NCBI GenBank assembly: GCA_947178215.1
Contig: CAMWXJ010000012.1
Coordinates: 26,134-90,133, forward strand
From: an uncultured Porphyromonadaceae bacterium
GTDB lineage: Bacteria > Bacteroidota > Bacteroidia > Bacteroidales > Muribaculaceae
Length of the DNA: 64,000 nucleotides
Reading direction: 5' to 3'
Both the position numbers and the translations under genes were made by a program. The notes beneath the pieces were generated by a model. The model searched no databases. It was not told the origin of the DNA and worked only from the letters and a program-made list of their open reading frames with translations. Shown one piece after another: positions 19,015 to 28,509 of the stretch (positions are counted from its first letter, which is position 1; the number at the start of each line of letters is the position of its first letter).

Positions 19015-21105
19015 ATGACAAGAAAAATAAACAAAATCGTGATGATGGTAGCGGCGCTAATACTGTTGCCTGTCATCGTAGCCGCACAAGAAACAGCTGA
19101 TACCATCTCGGCGCAGGAACTCAATGAAGTTGTGGTGCAGGCACCGAAAGTCATTCGCAAGGCTGATATGGAAGTATATCATCCATCGAAAAGCGCGGTC
19201 GAAAACTCAAAGAATGGAATCCAGCTCCTAAGCAACCTGATGATTCCTACACTGACCGTAAGTGAGGCTCTTGGTTCAATTCAGGCATCCGGACAATCTG
19301 TGCAGGTTCGTATCAACGGAAGAGAGTCGTCTATCGACCAAGTACGAGCCTTACTGCCTGAAACTATCAAACGCGTAGAATGGATTGACAATCCCGGACT
19401 TCGCTACGGAGGGGCCACCCATGTTCTGAATTTCATTGTCGCCAATCCTACTGTCGGAGGTTCGCTGATGACTGCGGCACGCCCGGCTTTGAATGTGGCA
19501 TGGGGTGACTACATGGCTGATGCCAAATTCAATGTAGGCCGTTCACAATGGGAAGTCGGAGGAAACTACAAGTTGACCAATAGAATAAAAACGCATCGTG
19601 ACTACACCGAAACCTTTTCATATACTGACGGAACATCGGTAACCCGCGATGAGACCTCTCTCGGAGGGTTGCTCGACAACTCGCTGGCAAATATGTGGGC
19701 ATCTTATAATTATATAAAGCCTGATACCACTGTATTTATGGCAGAATTCGGATTTCATCAGAATATTAATGAGCGATGGCTATATAACGGTCTTTTACGT
19801 TTAAGCAATGGCACAGACGATATTTTATTAAACGATACAAAAGGGGCCGACGGCAGTACTCCGACTTTGTCACTTTATTGGCAGCAGAGTTTCCGAAACA
19901 AGCAGATGCTTGTATTGAATTTCAACAGCTCATTTTATTTCGGTCGTTCATTTTCTGACTATTTAGAGCAACTTCCCGGTGCCCAAAGCTATCTGACTGA
20001 CATTCATACCAACATCAAAGACCGCAATCAGGCTTATGCTGTCGAAGCAAATTATATAAGGAACCGGCGCAATGGACGATTCACCGCCGGAGCTTCATAC
20101 ACTGCAAACCGCAATCGCTCGCAGTATGAGAATCTTGGCGGAGATATATTCCACCAGCGACAGGATAAAGTATATCTATTTGCCGAATACTTTCATCGCT
20201 TCGGTAAGTGGACTGCCACTGCCGGCATGGGCGTCCAATACACAGACTTCCTTTTCAAAGAGACAAACCAAGACAATCACACCTGGAATCTGCGCCCACA
20301 AGCAACAATTACCTATTCACTGAATCAGAACCACAATTTCCGGCTCAACTTCACATCTTGGCAGTCAACACCTTCGCTGGCTGAAACCAATATCGTGCCC
20401 CAACAGCTTGATGGTTTCCAGTGGCGTGTAGGCAACCAAAATCTAAAAACTGCCAACTCATATATGCTGACATTCCGCTATGGCTTCAACCTGCCTCGCG
20501 TCAATAGCTCATTCGGTGTCCGCGCCTTTGCCTCTCCCAATGCCATCACCCCGATTTTGCAATGTGAGGATGATAAACTTATCACCACATATGAAAACAG
20601 TCGTGGATTGCGGAATCTTTCATTTTTCCTTGCGCCTCAAATCGACATCATACCGGACTGGCTTATGGCGAGTGGTTATATAGAGTATCGAATGGAACGT
20701 ATGCGCGGAACGGGATATACTCTAAACAGCAACTCATGGAGTGGCAACGTCTCCATTGGACTGATGCACTGGGGATTTGTCCTCAGTGGTCAATACAAGC
20801 GGGCTCAGCGCGACCTTTGGGGTGAAAAAATCTCATGGGGCGAAGACCTCAATATCATCGACCTCAGCTACAACTGGAAATCATGGCAGTTCTCTGCCGG
20901 AATAATAATGCCTTTCGGGAAATATGACCAGGGCAGCAAATCGCTCAGCAAATGGAATAGCAATGAGCAACACATGCGCCTCGACATGCGCATGCCCTAT
21001 ATATCTATAAATTATAATCTACAATGGGGCAGGCAAAAACATGGTGCTCGAAAGCTTGTAGATATTGATGCCAACGCTGACCGTTCAACCGCCGGAGGAA
21101 GATAG
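19015..21105 (+). CDS. Outer-membrane beta-barrel protein, TonB-dependent-receptor-like
   Basis: Signal MTRKINKIVMMVAALILLPVIVAAQ; plug-like VQVRINGRESSIDQVRALLPETIKRVEWIDNPGLRYGG; long barrel. Confidence 0.78.
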   Translation: MTRKINKIVMMVAALILLPVIVAAQETADTISAQELNEVVVQAPKVIRKADMEVYHPSKSAVENSKNGIQLLSNLMIPTLTVSEALGSIQASGQSVQVRINGRESSIDQVRALLPETIKRVEWIDNPGLRYGGATHVLNFIVANPTVGGSLMTAARPALNVAWGDYMADAKFNVGRSQWEVGGNYKLTNRIKTHRDYTETFSYTDGTSVTRDETSLGGLLDNSLANMWASYNYIKPDTTVFMAEFGFHQNINERWLYNGLLRLSNGTDDILLNDTKGADGSTPTLSLYWQQSFRNKQMLVLNFNSSFYFGRSFSDYLEQLPGAQSYLTDIHTNIKDRNQAYAVEANYIRNRRNGRFTAGASYTANRNRSQYENLGGDIFHQRQDKVYLFAEYFHRFGKWTATAGMGVQYTDFLFKETNQDNHTWNLRPQATITYSLNQNHNFRLNFTSWQSTPSLAETNIVPQQLDGFQWRVGNQNLKTANSYMLTFRYGFNLPRVNSSFGVRAFASPNAITPILQCEDDKLITTYENSRGLRNLSFFLAPQIDIIPDWLMASGYIEYRMERMRGTGYTLNSNSWSGNVSIGLMHWGFVLSGQYKRAQRDLWGEKISWGEDLNIIDLSYNWKSWQFSAGIIMPFGKYDQGSKSLSKWNSNEQHMRLDMRMPYISINYNLQWGRQKHGARKLVDIDANADRSTAGGR

Positions 21106-21111
21106 AGATAG

Positions 21112-21157
21112 CGATGTGAGGCTGAGACGTAATTGATTATGCCTCAGCCTCACATCG
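21112..21157. terminator. Bidirectional terminator hairpin between convergent genes
   Basis: CGATGTGAGGCTGAG (21112-21126) / CTCAGCCTCACATCG (21143-21157), perfect 15-bp arms. Confidence 0.75.
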
Positions 21158-21192
21158 TTTACGGAGTTATTCAGTATTGTTTACGGGCTTAT

Positions 21193-23556
21193 TCAGCGAT
21201 TGATTGCGCGGCGGCGGCCGAGAGCTTCGAGATAGTAGTAGTCGGCGTAGTTGAGCGGTACGTCTATCTCGCTGCCGGCGGGATGATGACCGGTGGAGTG
21301 GAGCAGCAGGAAGCCGTAGTCGCCACCCATTGTGGCATGGTAGCCGTCGGTAAGGCTGTCGGTGATGCGGTCGGCTGCGGCGAGGTAACCGGCTGCACGG
21401 TCGCTGTCGGTATATCCCGCCAGTTCATACAGTGCCGACGCTATGATTGCGGCGGCCGATGCGTCGCGCGGTATGGCGGGATCGGCCTTGTCGGGAGTGA
21501 GATTGTCGACAGCCGGCATGTGCATGTCCCAATAAGGCACACCGTCGGACGGCATGTTTTTCATGCCGAGAATGAAGTCGGCTATGCGTTCGGCGAGTCG
21601 GAGATAGCGCGAATCGGCTGTGAAGCGGTAGCACATGGTGTAGCCGTACAGTCCCCATCCCTGGCCGCGACTCCAGAATGAGTCGTCGTCGTAGCCCTGA
21701 TGTGTCACGTGTAGGCGCGCTTCGCCCGTCGAGGTGTCGTAGTCCACCACGTGATACGACGAAGCATCGGGGCGGAAATGATTGCTCATGGTCTTGTCGG
21801 CATGGTTGACGGCAATCCGATAGTAGGTTGAGTCGCCTGTAAGCTGTGTGGCGTGAAACAGCATTTCGAGATTCATCATATTGTCAATGATGACGGGATA
21901 TTGCCAGATGTCGCGGTTGAAGTCCCATGAGCGGATGAGCTTCATGTCGGGGTTGTAGCGTGTACACTGGCTCTCTGTTGCGCGTAGCAGCACGTCGCGG
22001 TACGAGCGTTCGCCGGTAGCGTCGAGTGCGCGACCGAAGCTGTTGTTGACCATGAAGCCTATGTCGTGGTTGCCGGTGTAGTTTTTAGCGTCCTCGATGC
22101 GCCATGTCCACGACACGGCAAGCTGGCGGTGCTCGGGGTTGTTGGTGTAGTCGTAAAGCTGCCACAGCGAGCCGGGAAAGAAGCCTGAACACCAGTCGTA
22201 TGCGTCAATCATAGCGAGGGTGGAGTCCTTGGCTATCGAGCGTGGCATGAGGCGTGCCCGCAGTGCGTTTTGTTCCTTGCGGGCTTCTTCCGCTGCGACG
22301 GTTACGGCGTAGGGGAGTTGCATTGTGGCGAAAGCGTAGCCGTTGTCGGCTGTTCCGGCCTCGACATACAGCAGATTGAACGGGTCGGCGGGGTCGTAGA
22401 TGCGTGTATCGCGCCATGCGCGCATATATGCGGCGCGGCGGTCGGCGAGGAGGGTGTCGGCGGGGTCGATGAGATACTGCGCGGTGCGGTAGAGGGTTTT
22501 GGCGAGTTCTTGCGAGGGGAGGGCCATTCCGGTAATTTCCTTATACGGCCACGGCTGCGGATTGCGTCCGATATAAGGCATGAGGTAATCGGCTGCGGCG
22601 TAATAGAGCTTGCTGTCGGGCGACAGGCCGAGATTGCGCGCCATAGAGAGTATGTCGAGAAAATGCGACAGGTTGTAGTGCGAGTAATGGAAAGCGCGCG
22701 TGCGGGTGAGCTCGCGCGGCTGCGCTCCATTGTCGTCGACCTGAGCGGCGAGGCGGCGGCCGGGCATTGCCTCAATCACTTCTATCGCCTTGTCGCGGCG
22801 GCCGGCGTAGAGCGAGAAAGCTATTATCTGGGCGTCGTAGGCCACGCTGTGGTTGTTTGTCGCTTTGTCGTCCTTGCGGCCGTTGGGGCTTGTGGTCATC
22901 CAGTCGGCAAGCGCTCCAAACCATTTGCGTAGCGCCCGGTCATCCTTTTTGGTCCAGCTTCGGGAGTCGTTGAGAAGCGCCACGGCGTCGAGCATCTCCA
23001 CAAACGAGTATGTGTCGATAAGACCTGCGAAATTGCCTTTGTTGCCGTTGTGGCCGCGGGCTACCTGCGAGTATTCGAGATGCGGGTTCATGCGGGTGTC
23101 GCGGTCGAGAAACCATGTGCGCAACAGTCGGGCGGCTTTGGCCGCATAGCGTTCGTCGCCGCTCAGATACCACGCCAGGGCGAGGGTCTGGACGCGTTCG
23201 GCGGTCGTGCCGAGGCGGTTGCGGTCGTATAGGGCGAGTTCGGGTGTGGATTCTCCGTCGCGGTAGACATATGGGAGTCCGTCGGGCTTCGAAGGGTTTG
23301 GCCAATAGTAGCGCGAAAGGCTCATGTAGTCGTGCATGTCGCCGCTGAGAGGGGCGGCGGGTTTCATCATCACCGACAGCGGCTCGACATCAAGCAGCGA
23401 GTCGGCCTGTTGTTTCAGTCGCTCGAATGAGGCGGCGTAGTAGGGTTGCGTAATAGAAGCCTTGACGCGCGCGAGGTGTCCGCTGTCCCATATTGCCTGC
23501 CCGCTGGCTGTCAGTGCGGCAATGCACGCCGCCAGTGTTATGAGTATTTTTTTCAT
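21193..23556 (-). CDS. Fusion: N-terminal alginate/glucuronan lyase-like domain (PL38-type) plus C-terminal GH88-type unsaturated glucuronyl hydrolase
   Basis: N-terminal: SRYYWPNPSKPDGLPYVYRDGESTPE, NPHLEYSQVARGHNGNKGNFAGLID, NNHSVAYDAQI; C-terminal: DWCSGFFPGSLWQLYDYT, HDIGFMVNNSFG, IIDNMMNLEMLFHA, DSFWSRGQGWGLYGYTMCYRFT, PRDASAAAIIASALYEL; signal peptide MKKILITLAACIAALTASGQ. Confidence 0.8.
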   Translation of the reverse strand: MKKILITLAACIAALTASGQAIWDSGHLARVKASITQPYYAASFERLKQQADSLLDVEPLSVMMKPAAPLSGDMHDYMSLSRYYWPNPSKPDGLPYVYRDGESTPELALYDRNRLGTTAERVQTLALAWYLSGDERYAAKAARLLRTWFLDRDTRMNPHLEYSQVARGHNGNKGNFAGLIDTYSFVEMLDAVALLNDSRSWTKKDDRALRKWFGALADWMTTSPNGRKDDKATNNHSVAYDAQIIAFSLYAGRRDKAIEVIEAMPGRRLAAQVDDNGAQPRELTRTRAFHYSHYNLSHFLDILSMARNLGLSPDSKLYYAAADYLMPYIGRNPQPWPYKEITGMALPSQELAKTLYRTAQYLIDPADTLLADRRAAYMRAWRDTRIYDPADPFNLLYVEAGTADNGYAFATMQLPYAVTVAAEEARKEQNALRARLMPRSIAKDSTLAMIDAYDWCSGFFPGSLWQLYDYTNNPEHRQLAVSWTWRIEDAKNYTGNHDIGFMVNNSFGRALDATGERSYRDVLLRATESQCTRYNPDMKLIRSWDFNRDIWQYPVIIDNMMNLEMLFHATQLTGDSTYYRIAVNHADKTMSNHFRPDASSYHVVDYDTSTGEARLHVTHQGYDDDSFWSRGQGWGLYGYTMCYRFTADSRYLRLAERIADFILGMKNMPSDGVPYWDMHMPAVDNLTPDKADPAIPRDASAAAIIASALYELAGYTDSDRAAGYLAAADRITDSLTDGYHATMGGDYGFLLLHSTGHHPAGSEIDVPLNYADYYYLEALGRRRAINR

Positions 23557-23610
23557 CGTATGATTCATCGAAATGCTGATTGGTTATTTCTACACGTACT
23601 AATACAAGAA

Positions 23611-23647
23611 TATCTCCTCTCTGACCGATAGTATCAGAGAGGAGATA
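23611..23647 (-). terminator. Terminator hairpin downstream of tRNA-Leu
   Basis: TATCTCCTCTCTGA (23611-23624) / TCAGAGAGGAGATA (23634-23647), perfect 14-bp stem. Confidence 0.75.
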
Positions 23648-23653
23648 AACGGA

Positions 23654-23739
23654 GTGCTCGAAGCGGGACTCGAACCCGCACAGCCGCAATAGCCAAGGGA
23701 TTTTAAGTCCCTCGTGTCTACCATTTCACCATTCGAGCA
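23654..23739 (-). tRNA. tRNA-Leu (UAA)
   Basis: Reverse complement TGCTCGAATGGTGAAATGGTAGACACGAGGGACTTAAAATCCCTTGGC...GCGGGTTCGAGTCCCGCTTCGAGCAC; acceptor TGCTCGA/TCGAGCA; anticodon loop CTTAAAA. Confidence 0.92.
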
Positions 23740-23848
23740 TCATCAACCTTTCGGCATCCATGTTGCTTGATGCGATAGTTTGCACGGCAAAGTTAACCCG
23801 ATTTTTGCAAACCTGCAAATTTTAAGTGGATAGAACATGCCTTAAACG

Positions 23849-23885
23849 AAGAAAGTCTCCGAGATTATCTCTCGAAGACTTTCTT
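23849..23885 (-). terminator. Hairpin downstream of tRNA-Pro
   Basis: AAGAAAGTCT (23849-23858) / AGACTTTCTT (23876-23885) with further imperfect pairing inside. Confidence 0.65.
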
Positions 23886-23888
23886 ATG

Positions 23889-23963
23889 TCGGGGTGAGAA
23901 GATTCGAACTTCCGACCACACGCCCCCCAGACGCGTACTCTAACCTGGCTGAGCTACACCCCG
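23889..23963 (-). tRNA. tRNA-Pro (GGG)
   Basis: Reverse complement CGGGGTGTAGCTCAGCCAGGTTAGAGTACGCGTCTGGGGGGCGTG...GGAAGTTCGAATCTTCTCACCCCGA; anticodon loop CTGGGGG. Confidence 0.92.
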
Positions 23964-24077
23964 ATTGGGCTTAAAAGCGATGCAAAGGTACGCCGATTTG
24001 GCGGTGTGTGCAAATTTTTTGGCAATTATTTTATCGAAAAGCGCAATTTTTAATTTTGCATATTTATGTAAAATATT

Positions 24078-24596
24078 TTAATGGGTTGATTGATTGCGGG
24101 TAGCTGTTCGTGTGACTATCCTCTTCAAAATCGTGTTCAACCCCAAAAGCATTGCTCCCACTACGGAAATGACGCCGATAAGCCATGCGGCCGATGCCGG
24201 CAGTGCAGTGCGGGCCGCCATATCCATATATTGGCTGTCGTGTGTAAAAATGTCGGCCACTATCCGGGGCAGATTCGGCACGGCTATCGCTACGGCGGCT
24301 ATTGCGGCCACGACGGCGGCGGCGGGGATGAGGCGCGACAGCAGCCGCTCGCGTCGCTCCGTGCGGGCTCGGCTCTCGGCGGCTTCGGCGGCGGCACGCA
24401 TTGCCGTACGGTAGGCGAAATTGCTCGGCAGGCCGGGCGAACGGTCGAGTTGCGACACGCTGCGCGAGATGAGGCTGTCGAGAAGCATGTCGTCGCTATC
24501 GTCGGCATCGGTGTGGCGGGTTGCGTCGGGATTGAAGCTGTCGGGCAGACGCCTGGCGAGGTGTCGTTCGCCCTGGTTGTGGAATATCTGTTTCAT
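24078..24596 (-). CDS. Putative anti-sigma factor / single-pass membrane protein paired with sigma factor
   Basis: Overlaps sigma gene by 4 bp; soluble N-terminal region, then hydrophobic segments LIPAAAVVAAIAAVAIAV and AWLIGVISVVGAMLLGL. Confidence 0.55.
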   Translation of the reverse strand: MKQIFHNQGERHLARRLPDSFNPDATRHTDADDSDDMLLDSLISRSVSQLDRSPGLPSNFAYRTAMRAAAEAAESRARTERRERLLSRLIPAAAVVAAIAAVAIAVPNLPRIVADIFTHDSQYMDMAARTALPASAAWLIGVISVVGAMLLGLNTILKRIVTRTATRNQSTH

Positions 24597-25192
24597 AAGC
24601 CGGATGAGAGGTCGGAGTTGATTGATTCGCGAAGTCGGTTGCGGAGGCGCATGAGTCGCACCTTTACGTTAGATGCCGTCATGTGCATTATCTCTGCTAT
24701 CTCGGCAACTGAGCGCGAGTCGTAATAATATAAGGTGAGGAGTGCCCTGTCGGCCGCTTCGAGCCGCTGCATGGCGGCTTCGAGTACGGCGAGGCGTGGG
24801 TCGGCGTCGCTTTCGTCGGCGGGGTGGAGGCGGCTGTCGAGGTCGCTGAGCGGAGTGTCGGCAAGCGTATGGTCGGGACGTGCCGCCGTGCTACGCGTGT
24901 AGTCTATCGCCATATTGTAGGCGATACGGAATATCCATGTGCCCACGGCCGATCGCCCGTCGAAAGCTATGGCGCGGTTGTAGACACGCATCATGACATC
25001 CTGCGTCAGCTCCTCGGCGTCGGGAGCCGACCCCACTACGCGCACTATGAGCGCAAACACGCGTCGCGAGTAGCGCTCGACAAGCGTCTCGAATGCCGAC
25101 ACACTGCCAGTGGCGGCCACCGAAGCGAGAAGTTCGTCGTCGGTGTCGCGCGGGCGTCTGTTGCGTGATGAAGTGAAGTTGAAGAGTGTCAT
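24593..25192 (-). CDS. RNA polymerase sigma factor (ECF, sigma-70 family)
   Basis: FETLVERYSRRVFALIVRVVGSAPDAEELTQDVMMRVYNRAIAFDGRSAVGTWIFRIAYNMAIDYTR; region 4 ADRALLTLYYYDSRSVAEIAEIMHMTASNVKVRLMRLRNRLRE. Confidence 0.92.
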   Translation of the reverse strand: MTLFNFTSSRNRRPRDTDDELLASVAATGSVSAFETLVERYSRRVFALIVRVVGSAPDAEELTQDVMMRVYNRAIAFDGRSAVGTWIFRIAYNMAIDYTRSTAARPDHTLADTPLSDLDSRLHPADESDADPRLAVLEAAMQRLEAADRALLTLYYYDSRSVAEIAEIMHMTASNVKVRLMRLRNRLRESINSDLSSGL

Positions 25193-25353
25193 GTCGCTCT
25201 TTTTGACGCAAGAGCCCGCTTTGCGGTTACACCGGGATGAATAAAAATTTTTTTTCTGGGGAAGTGTAACCGTCGGCGGGGTAGCTGCGTCAAACAGTTA
25301 CAAACTTACAAAAAACGTTTCAAACTCCAACCCTATAACCTCATTATAATAAT

Positions 25354-25803
25354 ATGGATTTCATCAGTGTACCCTTCGTTCTCTTCATCATCGGCGAGAC
25401 CCTCTACCGCATCATCAAGCTCTATGCCACCCGTCGCGAGCGCATCCTCTATATAGAGAAGATGTCGGAGATGCCTACCGTGGCTCCCGGCACCCCTATG
25501 CCGGCGGTCTGCTATCCCCCCATGCCCGACAACATAGGTTCGTCGTCGGGACGTTTCACCGCTCTCCGCTGGGCCATGGTACTCGTAGGTATCGGCGTTG
25601 GAATGTTGTTTGGCATCTTGATTGACCTGGCGTTCAATCCCGACCTCATAAACCATCCCTACGACTTTACCCACGGCATATACAGCGTGATATTCGCTTC
25701 GTCGATGTTCATCTTCGGCGGCCTCGGACTCGTAACGGCCTATATCATCGAAAGCCGTCAGATAGCCCGTCTCAACGATAGCGCGGATAATAAAGCCGCC
25801 TGA
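25354..25803 (+). CDS. DUF6249-like small membrane protein
   Basis: N-terminal FVLFIIGETLYRI, VLVGIGVGMLFGILIDLAF, IFASSMFIFGGLGLVTAYII hydrophobic segments. Confidence 0.6.
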   Translation: MDFISVPFVLFIIGETLYRIIKLYATRRERILYIEKMSEMPTVAPGTPMPAVCYPPMPDNIGSSSGRFTALRWAMVLVGIGVGMLFGILIDLAFNPDLINHPYDFTHGIYSVIFASSMFIFGGLGLVTAYIIESRQIARLNDSADNKAA

Positions 25804-25927
25804 GATTAGTTCTTACATCAGAGTGTGTGTGCGTTACACACACGGTAAAGTATCCTGTCATGACCCGGCGGCCGTGACGGGATACGGCCCGTATCTGCAA
25901 CAACAGCAACAAAACACTGAGGAAAGC

Positions 25928-26725
25928 ATGAAGATAGCAGTAATAGGCGCCGGCAATATGGGCTCGGCAGTTGTGGCCGGCATTGCCGGTTCGCTCGCCG
26001 ATGTAGAGATTGCAGTGTCGAATCCGTCGGTCGCCAAGCTCGACAGACTCAAAAACAGATTCCCGTCGATAACGACGACCGCCTCCAACACCCAAGCGTG
26101 TGTAGGCGCGTCGGTCGTCATCCTGGCCGTCAAGCCGTGGATATTGCCCGGAGTCGTCGATGAATTGCGTGCTGTGATAGAGCGCGATATGCCGGCCGTG
26201 GTGTCAATGGCCGGAGGTATAGGGCTCGATGATCTCGAACGGATGCTCGGCGAGGGTTGCAGCCCAGCGTTGTTCTACGTGATACCCAACACTGCGGCAG
26301 CGGTAGGCGAGAGCATGACATTCATGGCTCAGCGCCGTGCTTCCGGTGAACAGGTATCGGCAGTAACGCGTCTGTTCGGAGCCTGCGGCAAGGCCGTCAT
26401 GGTAGAGGAGCGAATGATGAACGCCGGCATGGTGACGGCTTCGTGCGGCATAGCTTTCGTGATGCGCTATATGCGTGCCATGGAACAGGGGGCAGTAGAG
26501 CTCGGCCTGCGCCCAGACGAAGCGCGGCAGGCCATTATCCAGACCGTGCTCGGCGCCGCGAAGCTGCTTGAAGCGACAGGGGCGCACCCCGAAGACGCGA
26601 TTGACGCGGTGACAACCGCCGGCGGACTGACTATCCGCGGCCTCAATGCAATGGAAACAGGCGGCATGACAGCCGCCGTGGAGGCCGGAATGAGGGCCGC
26701 CATGCCCGCCGGGCGACAGTCATAA
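25928..26725 (+). CDS. proC: Pyrroline-5-carboxylate reductase
   Basis: MKIAVIGAGNMGSAVVAGIAGS, VVILAVKPWILPGVVDEL, VVSMAGGIGLDDLERML, YVIPNTAAAVGESMT, TTAGGLTIRGLNAMETGGM. Confidence 0.92.
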   Translation: MKIAVIGAGNMGSAVVAGIAGSLADVEIAVSNPSVAKLDRLKNRFPSITTTASNTQACVGASVVILAVKPWILPGVVDELRAVIERDMPAVVSMAGGIGLDDLERMLGEGCSPALFYVIPNTAAAVGESMTFMAQRRASGEQVSAVTRLFGACGKAVMVEERMMNAGMVTASCGIAFVMRYMRAMEQGAVELGLRPDEARQAIIQTVLGAAKLLEATGAHPEDAIDAVTTAGGLTIRGLNAMETGGMTAAVEAGMRAAMPAGRQS

Positions 26726-26777
26726 AATAGCTTCACCGACGGCTGTAATACGGGATTATTGCGTAAATTTGCAGCAT

Positions 26778-27260
26778 ATGGAAAAGATAGCAAGCTTTAC
26801 AATAGACCACAACCGGCTTGAACCGGGAATATTTGTATCGCGTCGCGACATCACTCCCGGCGGCGACACAATCACGACGTTTGACATACGCATGACCCGC
26901 CCCAACCGCGAGCCGGCCCTCACGCCGCGTGCTCTCCATGCTATGGAGCACCTTGCCGCAACCTATCTGCGCAACAATCCCTCGTGGCGCGACAGGATAG
27001 TCTACTGGGGGCCTATGGGATGCTGCACCGGCAACTATCTGCTCGTGCAGGGCGACTGTGACAGCGAGGCCATACTTCCGCTCATTCGCGAGACCATGGC
27101 GTTTATAGCCGAGTATGAGGGGGAAATACCGGGAGCATCGGCACGCGACTGCGGCAACTACACGTTTATGGACCTTGACGGCGCCCGCAAGGCAGCCCGT
27201 CGTTTCCTGCTTGACACCTTGGTCGACCCGAAGCCTGAAAATCTCAATTATCCGGCATGA
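26778..27260 (+). CDS. luxS: S-ribosylhomocysteine lyase
   Basis: MEKIASFTIDHNRLEPGIFVSRRD, TTFDIRMTRPN, ALHAMEHLAATYLRN, YWGPMGCCTGNYLLVQGD, ARDCGNYTFMDLDGA. Confidence 0.95.
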   Translation: MEKIASFTIDHNRLEPGIFVSRRDITPGGDTITTFDIRMTRPNREPALTPRALHAMEHLAATYLRNNPSWRDRIVYWGPMGCCTGNYLLVQGDCDSEAILPLIRETMAFIAEYEGEIPGASARDCGNYTFMDLDGARKAARRFLLDTLVDPKPENLNYPA

Positions 27261-27829
27261 CACCGGAGCCGCGATTGCCTCGCGCACTCGTCGAGGCTGT
27301 CGATGACTGGCACACCCACTGCCCGGGTCGCCGAAGAGCCATAATCAATGCTCCGTCGCTCGACGAGCCGCTCAACGCCGACCTGCTGTGGTCGGCGGGC
27401 ATACACCCGTGGGAGGCCGACAAGGCCACACCCGAAATGCTCGATTTGCTGCGCCGTCGCGTAGCCGAGCCGCAGGTCGTGGCTGTGGGCGAGGCCGGGC
27501 TCGACCGTGTCAAGGGGCCTTCGCTCGTAGTTCAGGAGGAGGTGTTCAGAGCTCAGGCGCGCATAGCCGACGAGGCGGGCAAGCCGCTCATCATCCACGC
27601 CGTGCGTACTATTCCGGAAATAATAAGACTGCATAAGGAAATGAAGCCGCGCGTGGCGTGGATTATCCACGGTTTCCGCGGCGGCAAGGAGGCGGCGCGT
27701 CAGCTGCTTGCGCGTCCCGGAATATACATTTCGCTCGGGAGCCGCTACCGGGCCGACGCCGAAGCGGTGATTCCGCCCGACAGGCTGCTGCGCGAGAGCG
27801 ACACCGACTGTCAGGGTACGGGGTCATAG
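27257..27829 (+). CDS. TatD family hydrolase (short C-terminus)
   Basis: [68 protein letters not shown]. Confidence 0.85.
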   Translation: MTPEPRLPRALVEAVDDWHTHCPGRRRAIINAPSLDEPLNADLLWSAGIHPWEADKATPEMLDLLRRRVAEPQVVAVGEAGLDRVKGPSLVVQEEVFRAQARIADEAGKPLIIHAVRTIPEIIRLHKEMKPRVAWIIHGFRGGKEAARQLLARPGIYISLGSRYRADAEAVIPPDRLLRESDTDCQGTGS

Positions 27830-28056
27830 CCGCTGCCTCCCCATGGATGACAGCGCGACAGTCGCCTGACCGTAAGCCACAGCCCCTTTATCGGGCCGTG
27901 TCTGCGTAGCGCCTCAATGGCATAACTGCTGCATGTTGGTGTGAACCTGCAGGACGGAGGGAGCATGGGCGAGATGCTGAGTTGATAAAACCTCACCGGA
28001 AGGATGAGAACCCATGCCGCTCCCTTACTTATTGCCCGCGCTGTCCGTTTCATCAT
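27811..28056 (-). CDS. yidD: Membrane protein insertion efficiency factor YidD
   Basis: [65 protein letters not shown]. Confidence 0.95.
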   Translation of the reverse strand: MMKRTARAISKGAAWVLILPVRFYQLSISPMLPPSCRFTPTCSSYAIEALRRHGPIKGLWLTVRRLSRCHPWGGSGYDPVP

Positions 28057-28483
28057 GAGCAGGTGGAGAGGACGGCGCGACGGTAGCGGCCATGCGGCCG
28101 AGCAGTCGCGTCATGGAGGCTGCCGTGCGGTCGTAGGGGGTAAGGCTGTCGCCCACATAAATGAAAGCGATGTCGAGTCGCGACGACTGTGGCAGCAGAT
28201 GCCGACTCAGCCGATACGCCTCACGGCAGCGTCGCCGCATGGTAACGCGGTCTACGGCGTGGCGGAGCCTCTTTTTCGGTACGGAGATAAGGAATTGGGC
28301 CACATCGGCGTTGCGGCGGGTGTTGACGCGCCACACCGCACGCCATGGCCATGCCATGGCCGAATGTGACTTAACGGCGTCGCCCGGGACACCGCTTGGA
28401 GCGGTACCCGGGCGGGCAAAGAGGAGCTCCGTAGCGGTAGTGCTGCAAAGCTTCTCGATTTTATAGAGCCTGAGACCCTTCAT
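28025..28483 (-). CDS. rnpA: Ribonuclease P protein component
   Basis: [32 protein letters not shown] plus position upstream of yidD. Confidence 0.87.
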   Translation of the reverse strand: MKGLRLYKIEKLCSTTATELLFARPGTAPSGVPGDAVKSHSAMAWPWRAVWRVNTRRNADVAQFLISVPKKRLRHAVDRVTMRRRCREAYRLSRHLLPQSSRLDIAFIYVGDSLTPYDRTAASMTRLLGRMAATVAPSSPPAHDETDSAGNK

Positions 28484-28509
28484 GTCGTCATGAGGTGTGT
28501 CGCGGCGTG

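Noticed and set aside
24078-24596. Canonical zinc-binding anti-sigma factor
   Set aside because: No HxxxCxxC-type motif is visible; anti-sigma role rests only on gene position and a TM segment
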